From Rhabditoides inermis (lineage: Eukaryota; Nematoda; Chromadorea; Rhabditida; Rhabditidae): a DNA stretch of 64,000 nucleotides. The position numbers and the translations under genes were made by a program. Positions 35,430 through 49,000 of the stretch are shown in pieces. The DNA lies in NCBI GenBank assembly GCA_963966185.1, contig CAWZYM010000025.1, forward strand, positions 62,001 to 126,000. Direction: 5' to 3'. The notes under the pieces were generated by a model. The model saw only the letters and a list, made by a program, of their open reading frames with translations. It was not told the DNA's origin and did not search any database. How positions within the stretch are numbered: position 1 is the first letter of the stretch; each line of letters opens with the position of its first letter.

Positions 35430-38400
35430 ATAGATCCTCTCATTCGAGGGCAAAGTTATGATGAAGCTCGAGTATTCCCTAAGGCGCCAAGTTTGATTAC
35501 TAGCCGGGCCGCCAGGAATCGTGCGAGAGGCAGGGGGTAGAAAGAGAGAGGTGGGCAAGACTGATAGATCCTCTCATTCGAGGGCAAAGTTATGATGAAA
35601 CTCGAGTATTCCCTAAGACGCCAAGTTTGATTACCAGCCGGGCCGCCAGGAATCGTGCGAGAGGCAGGGGGTAGAAAGAGAGAGGTGACGAAGACTGATA
35701 GATCCTCTCATTCGAGGGCAAAGTTATGATGAAACTCGAGTATTCCCTAAGGCGCCAAGTTTGATTACCAGCCGGGCCGCCAGGAATCGTGCGAGAGGCA
35801 GGGGGTAGAAAGAGATAGGTGTGCAAGACTGATAGATCCTCTCATTCGAGGGCAAAGTTATGATGAAACTCGAGTATTCCCTAAGGGGCAAAGTTTGATT
35901 ACCAGCCGGGCCGCCAGGAATCGTGCGAGAGGCAGGGGGTAGAAAGAGAGAGGTGAGGAAGACTGATAGATCCTCTCATTCGAGGGCAAAGTTATGATGA
36001 AACTCGAGTATTCCCTAAGGCGCCAAGTTTGATTACCAGCCGGGCCGCCAGGAATCGTGCGAGAGGCAGGGGGTAGAAAGAGAGAGGTGACGAAGAGGAC
36101 GAAGACTGATAGATCCTCTCATTCGAGGGCAAAGTTATGATGAAACTCGAGTATTCCCTAAGGCGCCAAGTTTGATTACCAGCCGGGCCGCCAGGAATCG
36201 TGCGAGAGGCAGGGGGTAGAAAGAGAGAGGTGACGAAGACTGATAGATCCTCTCATTCGAGGGCAAAGTTATGATGAAACTCGAGTATTCCCTAAGGCGC
36301 CAAGTTTGATTACCAGCCGGGCCGCCAGGAATCGTGCGAGAGGCAGGGGGTAGAAAGAGAGAGGTGTGCAAGACTGATAGATCCTCTCATTCGAGGGCAA
36401 AGTTATGATGAAACTCGAGTATTCCCTAAGGCGCCAAGTTTGATTACCAGCCGGGCCGCCAGGAATCGTGCGAGAGGCAGGGGGTAGAAAGAGAGAGGTG
36501 GGCAAGACTGATAGATCCTCTCATTCGAGGGCAAAGTTATGATGAAACTCGAGTATTCCCTAAGGCGCCAAGTTTGATTACCAGCCGGGCCGCCAGGAAT
36601 CGTGCGAGAGGCAGGGGGTAGAAAGAGAGAGGTGGGCAAGACTGATAGATCCTCTCATTCGAGGGCAAAGTTATGATGAAACTCGAGTATTCCCTAAGAC
36701 GCCAAGTTTGATTACCAGCCGGGCCGCCAGGAATCGTGCGAGAGGCAGGGGGTAGAAAGAGAGAGGTGGGCAAGACTGATAGATCCTCTCATTCGAGGGC
36801 AAAGTTATGATGAAACTCGAGTATTCCCTAAGGCGCCAAGTTTGATTACCAGCCGGGCCGCCAGGAATCGTGCGAGAGGCAGGGGGTAGAAAGAGAGAGG
36901 TGGGCAAGACTGATAGATCCTCTCATTCGAGGGCAAAGTTATGATGAAAGTCGAGTATTCCCTAAGGCGCCAAGTTTGATTACCAGCCGATCCGACAGGA
37001 ATCGTGCGAGAGGCAGGGGGTAGAAAGAGAGAGGTGGGCAAGACTGATAGATCCTCTCATTCGAGGGCAAAGTTATGATAAAACTCGAGTATTCCCTAAG
37101 GCGCCAAGTTTGATTACCAGCCGGGCCGCCAGGAATCGTGCGAGAGGCAGGGGGTAGAAAGAGAGAGGTGTGCAAGACTGATAGATCCTCTCATTCGATG
37201 GCAAAGTTATGATGAAACTCGACTATTCCCTAAGGCGCAAAGTTTGATTACCAGCCGGGCCGCCAGGAATCGTGCGAGAGGCAGGAAGTAGAAAGAGAGA
37301 GAGGTGTGCAAGACTGATAGATCCTCTCATTTGAGGGCAAAGTTATGATGAAACTCGAGTATTCCCTAAGGCGCCAAGTTTGATTACCAGCCGGGCCGCC
37401 AGGAATCGTGCGAGAGGCAGGAAGTAGAAAGAGAGAGAGGTGTGCAAGACTGATAGATCCTCTCATTCGAGGGCAAAGTTATGATGAAACTCGAGTATTC
37501 CCTAAGGCGCCAAGTTTGATTACCAGCCGGGCCGCCAGGAATCGTGCGAGAGGCAGGGGGTAGAAAGAGAGAGGTGGGCAAGACTGATAGATCCTCTCAT
37601 TCGAGGGCAAAGTTATGATGAAAGTCGAGTATTCCCTAAGGCGCCAAGTTTGATTACCAGCCGATCCGACAGGAATCGTGCGAGAGGCAGGGGGTAGAAA
37701 GAGAGAGGTGGGCAAGACTGATAGATCCTCTCATTCGAGGGCAAAGTTATGATAAAACTCGAGTATTCCCTAAGGCGCAAAGTTTGATTACCAGCCGGGC
37801 CGCCAGGAATCGTGCGAGAGGCAGGGGGTAGAAAGAGAGAGGTGGGGAAGACTGATAGATCCTCTCATTCGAGGGCAAAGTTATGATAAAACTCGAGTAT
37901 TCCCTAAGGCGCCAAGTTTGATTACCAGCCGGGCCGCCAGGAATCGTGCGAGAGGCAGGGGGTAGAAAGAGAGAGGTGTGCAAGACTGATAGATCCTCTC
38001 ATTCGAGGGCAAAGTTATGATGAAACTCGACTATTCCCTAAGGCGCAAAGTTTGATTACCAGCCGGGCCGCCAGGAATCGTGCGAGAGGCAGGAAGTAGA
38101 AAGAGAGAGAGGTGTGCAAGACTGATAGATCCTCTCATTTGAGGGCAAAGTTATGATGAAACTCGAGTATTCCCTAAGGCGCCAAGTTTGATTACCAGCC
38201 GGGCCGCCAGGAATCGTGCGAGAGGCAGGAAGTAGAAAGAGAGAGAGGTGTGCAAGACTGATAGATCCTCTCATTCGAGGGCAAAGTTATGATGAAACTC
38301 GAGTATTCCCTAAGGCGCCAAGTCTGATTACCAGCCGGGCCGCCAGGAATCGTGCGAGAGGCAGGAAGTAGAAAGAGAGAGGTGAGGAAGACTGATAGAT

Positions 38401-41400
38401 CCTCTCATTCGAGGGCAAAGTTATGATGAAACTCGAGTATTCCCTAAGGCGCCAAGTTTGATTACCAGCCGGGCCGCCAGGAATCGTGCGAGAGGCAGGG
38501 GGTAGAAAGAGAGAGGTGAGGAAGACTGATAGATCCTCTCATTCGAGGGCAAAGTTATGATAAAACTCGAGTATTCCCTAAGGCGCAAAGTTTGATTACC
38601 AGCCGGGCCGCCAGGAATCGTGCGAGAGGCAGGGGGTAGAAATAGAGAGGTGAGGAAGACTGATAGATCCTCTCATTCGAGGGCAAAGTTATGATGAAAC
38701 TCGAGTATTCCCTAAGGCGCCAAGTTTGATTACCAGCCGGGCCGCCAGGAATCGTGCGAGAGGCAGGGGGTAGAAAGAGAGAGGTGTGCAAGACTGATAC
38801 TCTCATTCGAGGGCAAAGTTATGATGAAACTCGAGTATTCCCTAAGGCGCCAAGTTTGATTACCAGCCGGGCCGCCAGGAATCGTGCGAGAGGCAGGGGG
38901 TAGAAAGAGAGAGGTGAGGAAGACTGATAGATCCTCTCATTCGAGGGCAAAGTTATGATGAAACTCGAGTATTCCCTAAGGCGCCAAGTTTGATTACCAG
39001 CCGGGCCGCCAGGAATCGTGCGAGAGGCAGGGGGTAGAAAGAGAGAGGTGGGCAAGACTGATAGATCCTCTCATTCGAGGGCAAAGTTATGATGAAACTC
39101 GAGTATTCTCTAAGGCGCCAAGTTTGATTACCAGCCGGGCCGCCAGGAATCGTGCGAGAGGCAGGGGGTAGAAAGAGAGAGGTGGGCAAGACTGATAGAT
39201 CCTCTCATTCGAGGGCAAAGTTATGATGAAACTCGAGTATTCCCTAAGACGCCAAGTTTGATCACCAGCCGGGCCGCCAGGAATCGTGCGAGAGGCAGGG
39301 GGTAGAAAGAGAGAGGTGGGCAAGACTGATAGATCCTCTCATTCGAGGGCAAAGTTATGATGAAACTCGAGTATTCCCTAAGGCGCCAAGTTTGATTACC
39401 AGCCGGGCCGCCAGGAATCGTGCGAGAGGCAGGGGGTAGAAAGAGAGAGGTGTGCAAGACTGATAGATCCTCTTATTCGAGGGCAAAGTTATGATGAAAC
39501 TCGAGTATTCCCTAAGACGCCAAGTTTGATTACCAGCCGGGCCGCCAGGAATCGTGCGAGAGGCAGGGGGTAGAAAGAGAGAGGTGGGCAAGACTGATAG
39601 ATCCTCTCATCTCATTCGAGGGCAAAGTTATGATGAAACTCGAGTATTCCCTAAGGCGCCAAATTTGATTACCAGCCGGGCCGCCAGGAATCGTGCGAGA
39701 GGCAGGGGGTAGAAAGAGAGAGGTGGGCAAGACTGATAGATCCTCTCATTCGAGGGCAAAGTTATGATGAAAGTCGAGTATTCCCTAAGGCGCCAAGTTT
39801 GATTACCAGCCGATCCGACAGGAATCGTGCGAGAGGCAGGGGGTAGAAAGAGAGAGGTGGGCAAGACTGATAGATCCTCTCATTCGAGGGCAAAGTTATG
39901 ATAAAACTCGAGTATTCCCTAAGGCGCAAAGTTTGATTACCAGCCGGGCCGCCAGGAATCGTGCGAGAGGCAGGGGGTAGAAAGAGAGAGGTGAGGAAGA
40001 CTGATAGATCCTCTCATTCGAGGGCAAAGTTATGATGAAACTCGAGTATTCCCTAAGGCGCCAAGTTTGATTACCAGCCGGGCCGCCAGGAATCGTGCGA
40101 GAGGCAGGGGGTAGAAATAGAGAGGTGAGGAAGACTGATAGATCCTCTCATTCGAGGGCAAAGTTATGATGAAACTCGAGTATTCCCTAAGGCGCCAAGT
40201 TTGATTACCAGCCGGGCCGCCAGGAATCGTGCGAGAGGCAGGGGGTAGAAAGAGAGAGGTGTGCAAGACTGATACTCTCATTCGAGGGCAAAGTTATGAT
40301 GAAACTCGAGTATTCCCTAAGGCGCCAAGTTTGATTACCAGCCGGGCCGCCAGGAATCGTGCGAGAGGCAGGGGGTAGAAAGAGAGAGGTGAGGAAGACT
40401 GATAGATCCTCTCATTCGAGGGCAAAGTTATGATGAAACTCGAGTATTCCCTAAGGCGCCAAGTTTGATTACCAGCCGGGCCGCCAGGAATCGTGCGAGA
40501 GGCAGGGGGTAGAAAGAGAGAGGTGGGCAAGACTGATAGATCCTCTCATTCGAGGGCAAAGTTATGATGAAACTCGAGTATTCTCTAAGGCGCCAAGTTT
40601 GATTACCAGCCGGGCCGCCAGGAATCGTGCGAGAGGCAGGGGGTAGAAAGAGAGAGGTGGGCAAGACTGATAGATCCTCTCATTCGAGGGCAAAGTTATG
40701 ATGAAACTCGAGTATTCCCTAAGACGCCAAGTTTGATCACCAGCCGGGCCGCCAGGAATCGTGCGAGAGGCAGGGGGTAGAAAGAGAGAGGTGGGCAAGA
40801 CTGATAGATCCTCTCATTCGAGGGCAAAGTTATGATGAAACTCGAGTATTCCCTAAGGCGCCAAGTTTGATTACCAGCCGGGCCGCCAGGAATCGTGCGA
40901 GAGGCAGGGGGTAGAAAGAGAGAGGTGTGCAAGACTGATAGATCCTCTTATTCGAGGGCAAAGTTATGATGAAACTCGAGTATTCCCTAAGACGCCAAGT
41001 TTGATTACCAGCCGGGCCGCCAGGAATCGTGCGAGAGGCAGGGGGTAGAAAGAGAGAGGTGGGCAAGACTGATAGATCCTCTCATCTCATTCGAGGGCAA
41101 AGTTATGATGAAACTCGAGTATTCCCTAAGGCGCCAAATTTGATTACCAGCCGGGCCGCCAGGAATCGTGCGAGAGGCAGGGGGTAGAAAGAGAGAGGTG
41201 GGCAAGACTGATAGATCCTCTCATTCGAGGGCAAAGTTATGATGAAAGTCGAGTATTCCCTAAGGCGCCAAGTTTGATTACCAGCCGATCCGACAGGAAT
41301 CGTGCGAGAGGCAGGGGGTAGAAAGAGAGAGGTGGGCAAGACTGATAGATCCTCTCATTCGAGGGCAAAGTTATGATAAAACTCGAGTATTCCCTAAGGC

Positions 41401-44400
41401 GCAAAGTTTGATTACCAGCCGGGCCGCCAGGAATCGTGCGAGAGGCAGGGGGTAGAAAGAGAGAGGTGGGGAAGACTGATAGATCCTCTCATTCGAGGGC
41501 AAAGTTATGATAAAACTCGAGTATTCCCTAAGGCGCCAAGTTTGATTACCAGCCGGGCCGCCAGGAATCGTGCGAGAGGCAGGGGGTAGAAAGAGAGAGG
41601 TGTGCAAGACTGATAGATCCTCTCATTCGAGGGCAAAGTTATGATGAAACTCGACTATTCCCTAAGGCGCAAAGTTTGATTACCAGCCGGGCCGCCAGGA
41701 ATCGTGCGAGAGGCAGGAAGTAGAAAGAGAGAGAGGTGTGCAAGACTGATACTCTCATTCGAGGGCAAAGTTATGATGAAACTCGAGTATTCCCTAAGGC
41801 GCCAAGTTTGATTACCAGCCGGGCCGCCAGGAATCGTGCGAGAGGCAGGGGGTAGAAAGAGAGAGGTGAGGAAGACTGATAGATCCTCTCATTCGAGGGC
41901 AAAGTTATGATGAAACTCGAGTATTCCCTAAGGCGCCAAGTTTGATTACCAGCCGGGCCGCCAGGAATCGTGCGAGAGGCAGGGGGTAGAAAGAGAGAGG
42001 TGTGCAAGACTGATACTCTCATTCGAGGGCAAAGTTATGATGAAACTCGAGTATTCCCTAAGGCGCCAAGTTTGATTACCAGCCGGGCCGCCAGGAATCG
42101 TGCGAGAGGCAGGGGGTAGAAAGAGAGAGGTGAGGAAGACTGATAGATCCTCTCATTCGAGGGCAAAGTTATGATGAAACTCGAGTATTCCCTAAGGCGC
42201 CAAGTTTGATTACCAGCCGGGCCGCCAGGAATCGTGCGAGAGGCAGGGGGTAGAAAGAGAGAGGTGTGCAAGACTGATACTCTCATTCGAGGGCAAAGTT
42301 ATGATGAAACTCGAGTATTCCCTAAGGCGCCAAGTTTGATTACCAGCCGGGCCGCCAGGAATCGTGCGAGAGGCAGGGGGTAGAAAGAGAGAGGTGAGGA
42401 AGACTGATAGATCCTCTCATTCGAGGGCAAAGTTATGATGAAACTCGAGTATTCCCTAAGGCGCCAAGTTTGATTACCAGCCGGGCCGCCAGGAATCGTG
42501 CGAGAGGCAGGGGTAGAGAGAGAGAGGTGACGAAGACTGATAGATCCTCTCATTCGAGGGCAAAGTTATGATGAAACTCGAGTATTCCCTAAGGCGCCAA
42601 GTTTGATTACCAGCCGGGCCGCCAGGAATCGTGCGAGAGGCAGGGGGTAGAAATAGAGAGGTGAGGAAGACTGATAGATCCTCTCATTCGAGGGCAAAGT
42701 TATGATGAAACTCGAGTATTCCCTAAGGCGCAAAGTTTGATTACCAGCCGGGCCGCCAGGAATCGTGCGAGAGGCAGGGGGTAGAAAGAGAGAGGTGTGC
42801 AAGACTGATAGATCCTCTCATTCGAGGGCAAAGTTATGATGAAACTCGAGTATTCCCTAAGGCGCCAAGTTTGATTACCAGCCGGGCCGCCAGGAATCGT
42901 GCGAGAGGCAGGGGGTAGAAAGAGAGAGGTGAGGAAGACTGATAGATCCTCTCATTCGAGGGCAAAGTTATGATGAAACTCGAGTATTCCCTAAGGCGCC
43001 AAGTTTGATTACCAGCCGGGCCGCCAGGAATCGTGCGAGAGGCAGGGGGTAGAAAGAGAGAGGTGTGCAAGACTGATAGATCCTCTCATTCGAGGGCAAA
43101 GTTATGATGAAACTCGAGTATTCCCTAAGGCGCCAAGTTTGATTACCAGCCGGGCCGCCAGGAATCGTGCGAGAGGCAGGGGGTAGAAAGAGAGAGGTGG
43201 GGAAGACTGATAGATCCTCTCATTCGAGGGCAAAGTTAGGATGAAACTCGAGTATTCCCTAAGGCGCCAAGTTTGATTACCAGCCGGGCCGCCAGGAATC
43301 GTGCGAGAGGCAGGGGGTAGAAAGAGAGAGGTGAGGAAGACTGATAGATCCTCTCATTCGAGGGCAAAGTTATGATGAAACTCGAGTATTCCCTAAGGCG
43401 CCAAGTTTGAATACCAGCCGGGCCGCCAGGAATCGTGCGAGAGGCAGGGGGTAGAAAGAGAGAGGTGAGGAAGACTGATAGATCCTCTCATTCGAGGGCA
43501 AAGTTATGATGAAACTCGAGTATTCCCTAAGGCGCCAAGTTTGATTACCAGCCGGGCCGCCAGGAATCGTGCGAGAGGCAGGGGGTAGAAAGAGAGAGGT
43601 GTGCAAGACTGATAGATCCTCTCATTCGAGGGCAAAGTTATGATGAAACTCGAGTATTCCCTAAGGCGCCAAGTTTGATTACCAGCCGGGCCGCCAGGAA
43701 TCGTGCGAGAGGCAGGGGGTAGAAAGAGAGAGGTGGGCAAGACTGATAGATCCTCTCATTCGAGGGCAAAGTTATGATGAAACTCGAGTATTCCCTAAGG
43801 CGCCAAGTTTGATTACCAGCCGGGCCGCCAGGAATCGTGCGAGAGGCAGGGGGTAGAAAGAGAGAGGTGAGGAAGACTGATAGATCCTCTCATTCGAGGG
43901 CAAAGTTATGATGAAACTCGAGTATTCCCTAAGGCGCCAAGTTTGAATACCAGCCGGGCCGCCAGGAATCGTGCGAGAGGCAGGGGGTAGAAAGAGAGAG
44001 GTGACGAAGACTGATAGATCCTCTCATTCGAGGGCAAAGTTATGATGAAACTCGAGTATTCCCTAAGGCGCCAAGTTTGATTACCAGCCGGGCCGCCAGG
44101 AATCGTGCGAGAGGCAGGGGGTAGAAAGAGAGAGGTGTGCAAGACTGATAGATCCTCTCATTCGAGGGCAAAGTTATGATGAAACTCGAGTATTCCCTAA
44201 GGCGCCAAGTTTGATTACCAGCCGGGCCGCCAGGAATCGTGCGAGAGGCAGGGGGTAGAAAGAGAGAGGTGGGCAAGACTGATAGATCCTCTCATTCGAG
44301 GGCAAAGTTATGATGAAACTCGAGTATTCCCTAAGGCGCCAAGTTTGATTACCAGCCGGGCCGCCAGGAATCGTGCGAGAGGCAGGGGGTAGAAAGAGAG

Positions 44401-44690
44401 AGGTGGGCAAGACTGATAGATCCTCTCATTCGAGGGCAAAGTTATGATGAAACTCGAGTATTCCCTAAGACGCCAAGTTTGATTACCAGCCGGGCCGCCA
44501 GGAATCGTGCGAGAGGCAGGGGGTAGAAAGAGAGAGGTGGGCAAGACTGATAGATCCTCTCATTCGAGGGCAAAGTTATGATGAAACTCGAGTATTCCCT
44601 AAGGCGCTAAGTTTGATTACCAGCCGGGCCGCCAGGAATCGTGCGAGAGGCAGGGGGTAGAAAGAGAGAGGTGGGCAAGACTGATAGATC
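35430..44690. repeat. 134-bp satellite array, about 69 tandem copies
   Basis: The unit begins (arbitrary phase) GACTGATAGATCCTCTCATT and runs through GGGCAAAGTTATGATGAAAC, CTAAGGCGCCAAGTTTGATT, CCGGGCCGCCAGGAATCG and GAGAGGCAGGGGGTAGAAAG to the variable GAGAGAGGTGNGCAA. Copies differ at only a few positions: GATCC missing 4 bp, GGGGG/GGAAG, GGTGGGCAA/GGTGTGCAA/GGTGAGGAA, and CCGATCCGACAGG variants. The identical 78-codon minus-strand frames that recur every 134 bp are an artefact of the unit. The array sits between the SLC4 gene and the BTB gene; the right edge decays into diverged sequence at about 44,690. Confidence 0.97.
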
Positions 44691-46050
44691 CTCTCTTTCG
44701 AGTGCAAAGATTCGATGGCAAAGGGAGAAGAGGTAGTGATGAGGAAAGATGATGGAAGAGTGGTGACTAGACGATAAGAGAAGAGGTAGGTGTGAGATGT
44801 ACCGTGATGACTTGGTAGATCCTCGGATGGGCAGAGAGTGAAGGCATGCGACCGCTCGGCAGGTGCGACAAAACAACGAATGCCCACTGGTCGCCGTCAT
44901 TTCTTCACATCGAGACCAATCAGACCAACTCACATTAGCATGCCCCGCCCCTCCAGTGAGAGAGGGGAATAATAGAAGAAAGAGAAAGGAAAAAAAAAGT
45001 AGCGGTCAGTCTCTTCGAAACACCCTTCGATACTGTCTTAGAAACGTCATCGAAACACGACCAAACAGCGTGTTTCGCGTTTTGTTGGAGGCTGTTTCGA
45101 AGAGACTGACCACACCTAAAGAAGGCATGGTGAAAATACGACGTGCTATATTCTAGCTAACACCAACATGTGATTTGCGCCGGGTTTGCACTGTTTAGGG
45201 CCGCCCATTATCACCATGAGGACATGAGGAGGCCTATATGCGCGCGACTCCGACTGGTTTTCTGCCAAACAAAATGGGACAAACTTTCGTTCTCCAATTG
45301 AAATATCATTTTGTTAAAGAAGAGGAGTGCGGAATGGTGAAACGAAATGATCACTGTTGTCACACGTCAAAAAATGACGATACAAAGCTTCCGTACTTCG
45401 TGGCGGGACCAATTTTGAAAACAAATTCCCTTTGGAAACTCGTGTCAAATGGTGGAGTTTGTACCTCAACACGAAAAACTGACAAATTGCCTGATTTTCA
45501 TGGTGATTTCATTTTATATCACATTTATATTAAATAGTAGAATTTTTGTTTTGGTTTCAATTTGATCGCCATATCGATATTAACTATGTCGACTTCATGT
45601 TATTATTCCGCACACCTCTCCTTTAACCGTGAAATGACTTGATTTTTTACCAACAACGTGAATCGCCGTGACACATGGTTCACGAGCGTCACAACAAGAA
45701 AACAGTGGCAGGGAACACGGTGTTCCTGCCGCAGGAACAAGAAAAAGGGGCGGGGTCAACCGTTTTGATTGGTGGAGCTCATTTCTATGATGACCTGATT
45801 CCCGCGCGATCAACACACTCTCGCACTGAATAACCTGCGCGAGTGACGTCATTTTCTAGTGTTCCTGCGGCAGCCCTGCCACTTTTTTTGCTATGTGCGA
45901 GTTTTTATGAAATATACACATCATTCAAAATCGAGCGCCCTAGCTAACTACCGCATTTTGGGATATATAACTGCGAATCTGTGTGATGAGGTTTTGAGTT
46001 TCGTTTTTATTGTTTTTTCATCATTGTTTAATAATATTTCTATAATATAT
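44691..46050. other. Spacer between satellite array and BTB gene
   Basis: A diverged satellite edge is followed by unique AT-rich DNA. It holds the inverted repeat at 45,004-45,111 and a 99-codon plus-strand frame (45,238-45,537) without recognisable features. The BTB gene promoter should lie near its right end. Confidence 0.5.
45004..45111. repeat. 108-bp fold-back element with 19-bp terminal inverted repeats
   Basis: GGTCAGTCTCTTCGAAACA (45,004-45,022) is perfectly complementary to TGTTTCGAAGAGACTGACC (45,093-45,111). A second nested pair, CGAAACACG and CGTGTTTCG (near 45,051-45,077), can form an inner hairpin. It could be a small MITE or a structured RNA. No clear target-site duplication was seen. 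Confidence 0.75.
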
Positions 46051-46051
46051 T

Positions 46052-49000
46052 ATGATGTTGAGGATGCGTGCTTTGTCGGTGTGTGTTCGAGTGGATGGAG
46101 TGATGGACATGCGGCACTCGTCGCGAATCGAAGTCGACTTTGCCACTCAGTCCGGCAAAATCATCGACGTACACGACGGAGAGTTCGATGAGGACTTCGA
46201 CGAGACGGTGTGTCTGAGCGTTCTCGATTTATAACATACGTGTTGTTTAGGATCGCTTCGACGACATTGTGTTCAGCTTCTCCGACGTGGTGAGCGTGGG
46301 ATGGATCGGCTACTCCGAACACCGCATGAAAATGGTCATACAACAGGTATCGATTTATTCACATTAAAATCTTCATGAATGTTGTTTTGGAATGGCTCCA
46401 ACAAGACGCTCGTCATCTCCACCGAGGAGCGGGACAGCGACGGCGACTCTGGAAGGTTGGAGTGTGTCCAACAGTTGCGCTAGTCTTTGGTTTAGCGAAA
46501 TGGACGATGATGATTACGATCGCTACGACCGATACGGTCGCTACGGTCGCCACGGTCGCCACCACTACGACGACGACCCGATGGAGGAGGCGGTGGACAA
46601 GGAACTACAAGTCGCCTACGCCATTCTCTCCACCCTCAACCAAAAGCCCGTCACGGTCGTTGAGAAAGGTATTTGTGTAATTGGCGTGTTCATTTTGTGT
46701 TTTGTTGCAGCGTCGTTCTCTACGCACATCAAGTCTGTGATGAACGTGGGAAAGGTGAACGATGATCCGGTCAACAGCTGCGAGCTCAAGGTGCGCGTGC
46801 GTACATTACAAGTGACACACCCTGATTATCTTAGTTGCCGTCGCACGCGCTGGCTGTGTGGCAGCAGTTCGGCGAGCTCAAGAACCAAGGTGTGTGCATG
46901 TGTCTTTTATTTACACTCAGCTTCCGGTGCCCAATATCAGCTAGCTGGGAGCTGGGAGCGGGAAGAGGCGAAGAGTGTTATGAGGGAGTGTGTTTCCGCG
47001 CTGCTATGTGTGCTCGTTGAGGCGTGTTGTGCGACGTGGAGCTGGTGTGCAGTGTGAATGGGGAGGAGGCGGAGCGTCTGCCCGCCCATCGCCTCATTCT
47101 CGCCGCCAACTCGCCCATCTTCAAGACCATGTTCAGCGGCGGCATGGCCGAGACCAAGCAGTGTCAGTCAGGTCTCATCCTTCTTTCGTATTACGTCCTC
47201 TTTTCTAGACGAGGTGCACGTGGAGCTGCGCGGAGACGTGGCGCGTGCGGTGCTCGAGTTCTGCTACACTGGTCGCGTGACAGTGGACGAAGATCTCGGC
47301 ACGGACCTCCTCCTCGCTGCCGACATGTATGGCATGGAGCAGCTCGCTGTGAGTCGCGCATATATGCACTGATTGAATCAGTCAAATTATATCGTTTTTT
47401 TCCGTATATTCGGTTGAGAATGATCACAAAATGTTCAAAACGACATAATTTACTTGATAAGATTCATTGTGAGGGTTTTAACATCTAATTGAAGATGAAG
47501 GTTCACTTAATAGGGCTCTTGTGTAACCATTGAAAACTGTCGTCTTGCTGACCATATCATTTACTAGTATGGACGTAGATCGTAGATGTACAAAATCGCG
47601 CGAATAGTTATCCAATTCTCGATCAAGCGATCCTGACTTATGGCGTTCGCGTGGATCCGTCTAGATACGATGAGGTGCGGCCTATAGGAAACGACGTCCG
47701 CGCGTGATACGCATTGGCGAATTGATAGTGACTGTGTGTTGCTTATGATGTGGTGTGTGGCTGGCTGGAGTCTGCGGTGCGTGCGTGGAACGTGCTACAT
47801 GTGTGGCTGGCTGCCGCCAGCACCCGCCGCCCTCACCTCGTCAACAAGTGCGCCGATGCCACCTACTACATGCTCACTGTAAGTGGCTGACCGATCGTTG
47901 CCTCAGACTTGATCGAGCTTGCAGTTCGGTGGTGATGCTGCGGCTCCATTGAATGATCAATTGGCGCAGTGCACTGCCAAGCAGCTCACTGACATACTCA
48001 CCGCTGGACTCGGCCAGAAGCTCTCCAAGGCCAAGGTGTGTTGGGCTAGTCTCTCTATTACTTATGAGCTGATTGTAGCTATCGGCAGTTGTTAATGCGT
48101 GGGCGACGGCGGCAGATGGGCGGGAGAGCGACAAGACAGAGGTGCTCGCAACTGCCTCTCCTACATGCAGTCTGTTGTAGATGGTGTCGCTGCTGGGCCC
48201 GTGCGTCGTGGCTCCGTCGCGTGATGTGGAAGGAGTGGAGCGAGTGCTGCGAGACTCGCCCGATGTACCCCGCATGCGCCAGTGCTGCGAGGTAGCCATC
48301 TGCCCATCCTAACATCATTGTGATTGTTTTGTTTTTGTGATGCGATTACGATTCCAGGACCTGCTCCGTTTGATGGACCAGAAAGACAAGATCGATGTGA
48401 TAACGATAGGCGATGATACGGAGGAGGAGGAGGAGGCGGCGGCTGGCGGCGGGCCGAGTGCTCGGGGCGCCGTCACTCCCGCCAGCCTGTGTGCGCGCGG
48501 AATCCACCACAAACTCATCGCCATGCTCTCTGTCAAGGTACACCCACATTCTTCCCACTGTGGCCATGTCTCGGTTCAGCTATGTTGAGTGTTTCAGGAC
48601 GCGTCTCTGCAGACGTGGGCAGTGCGTGTGCTGGCGCAGATTGCACGCGAGTATCGCGTCACCGTCGACCCGTGTCTGGTGCGCTGCATCGAGGCCCTGC
48701 TCCTCTCTCCTCAGCCCGAACTCACCCACGCCACTGCCACTCTCCTCCACGCACTTTTCTATGTCGCCGACGGCGCTGCTAAGAGAGTCAGCTTCAAGAC
48801 CCGCTCCGCCCTATCCGGTTTGTCATTTTGCGTTTATTATGGTATGATAATCACAATTTACTAATATTTTGAGGTGAGTGCGCGTCTCGTCTGCTGGCGC
48901 TGATCTCGACTGCGGACGCGGGAGACAAGGCGCGCATCGATCTTCTTGTCCAAGTGGTAGTGCACATGTGTATGTGTGTGTGCATATGCACCCACCTCTT

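Noticed and set aside
35430..44690. CRISPR-like regular repeat array, or a family of 78-residue proteins encoded every 134 bp
   Set aside because: There are no unique spacers; the entire 134-bp unit repeats. The genome is animal, and the frames end because 134 is not divisible by three.
45238..45537. 99-codon plus-strand open frame upstream of the BTB gene
   Set aside because: No domain, no compositional bias typical of the neighbouring exons, and AT-rich spacer around it. An open frame of this length is expected by chance.
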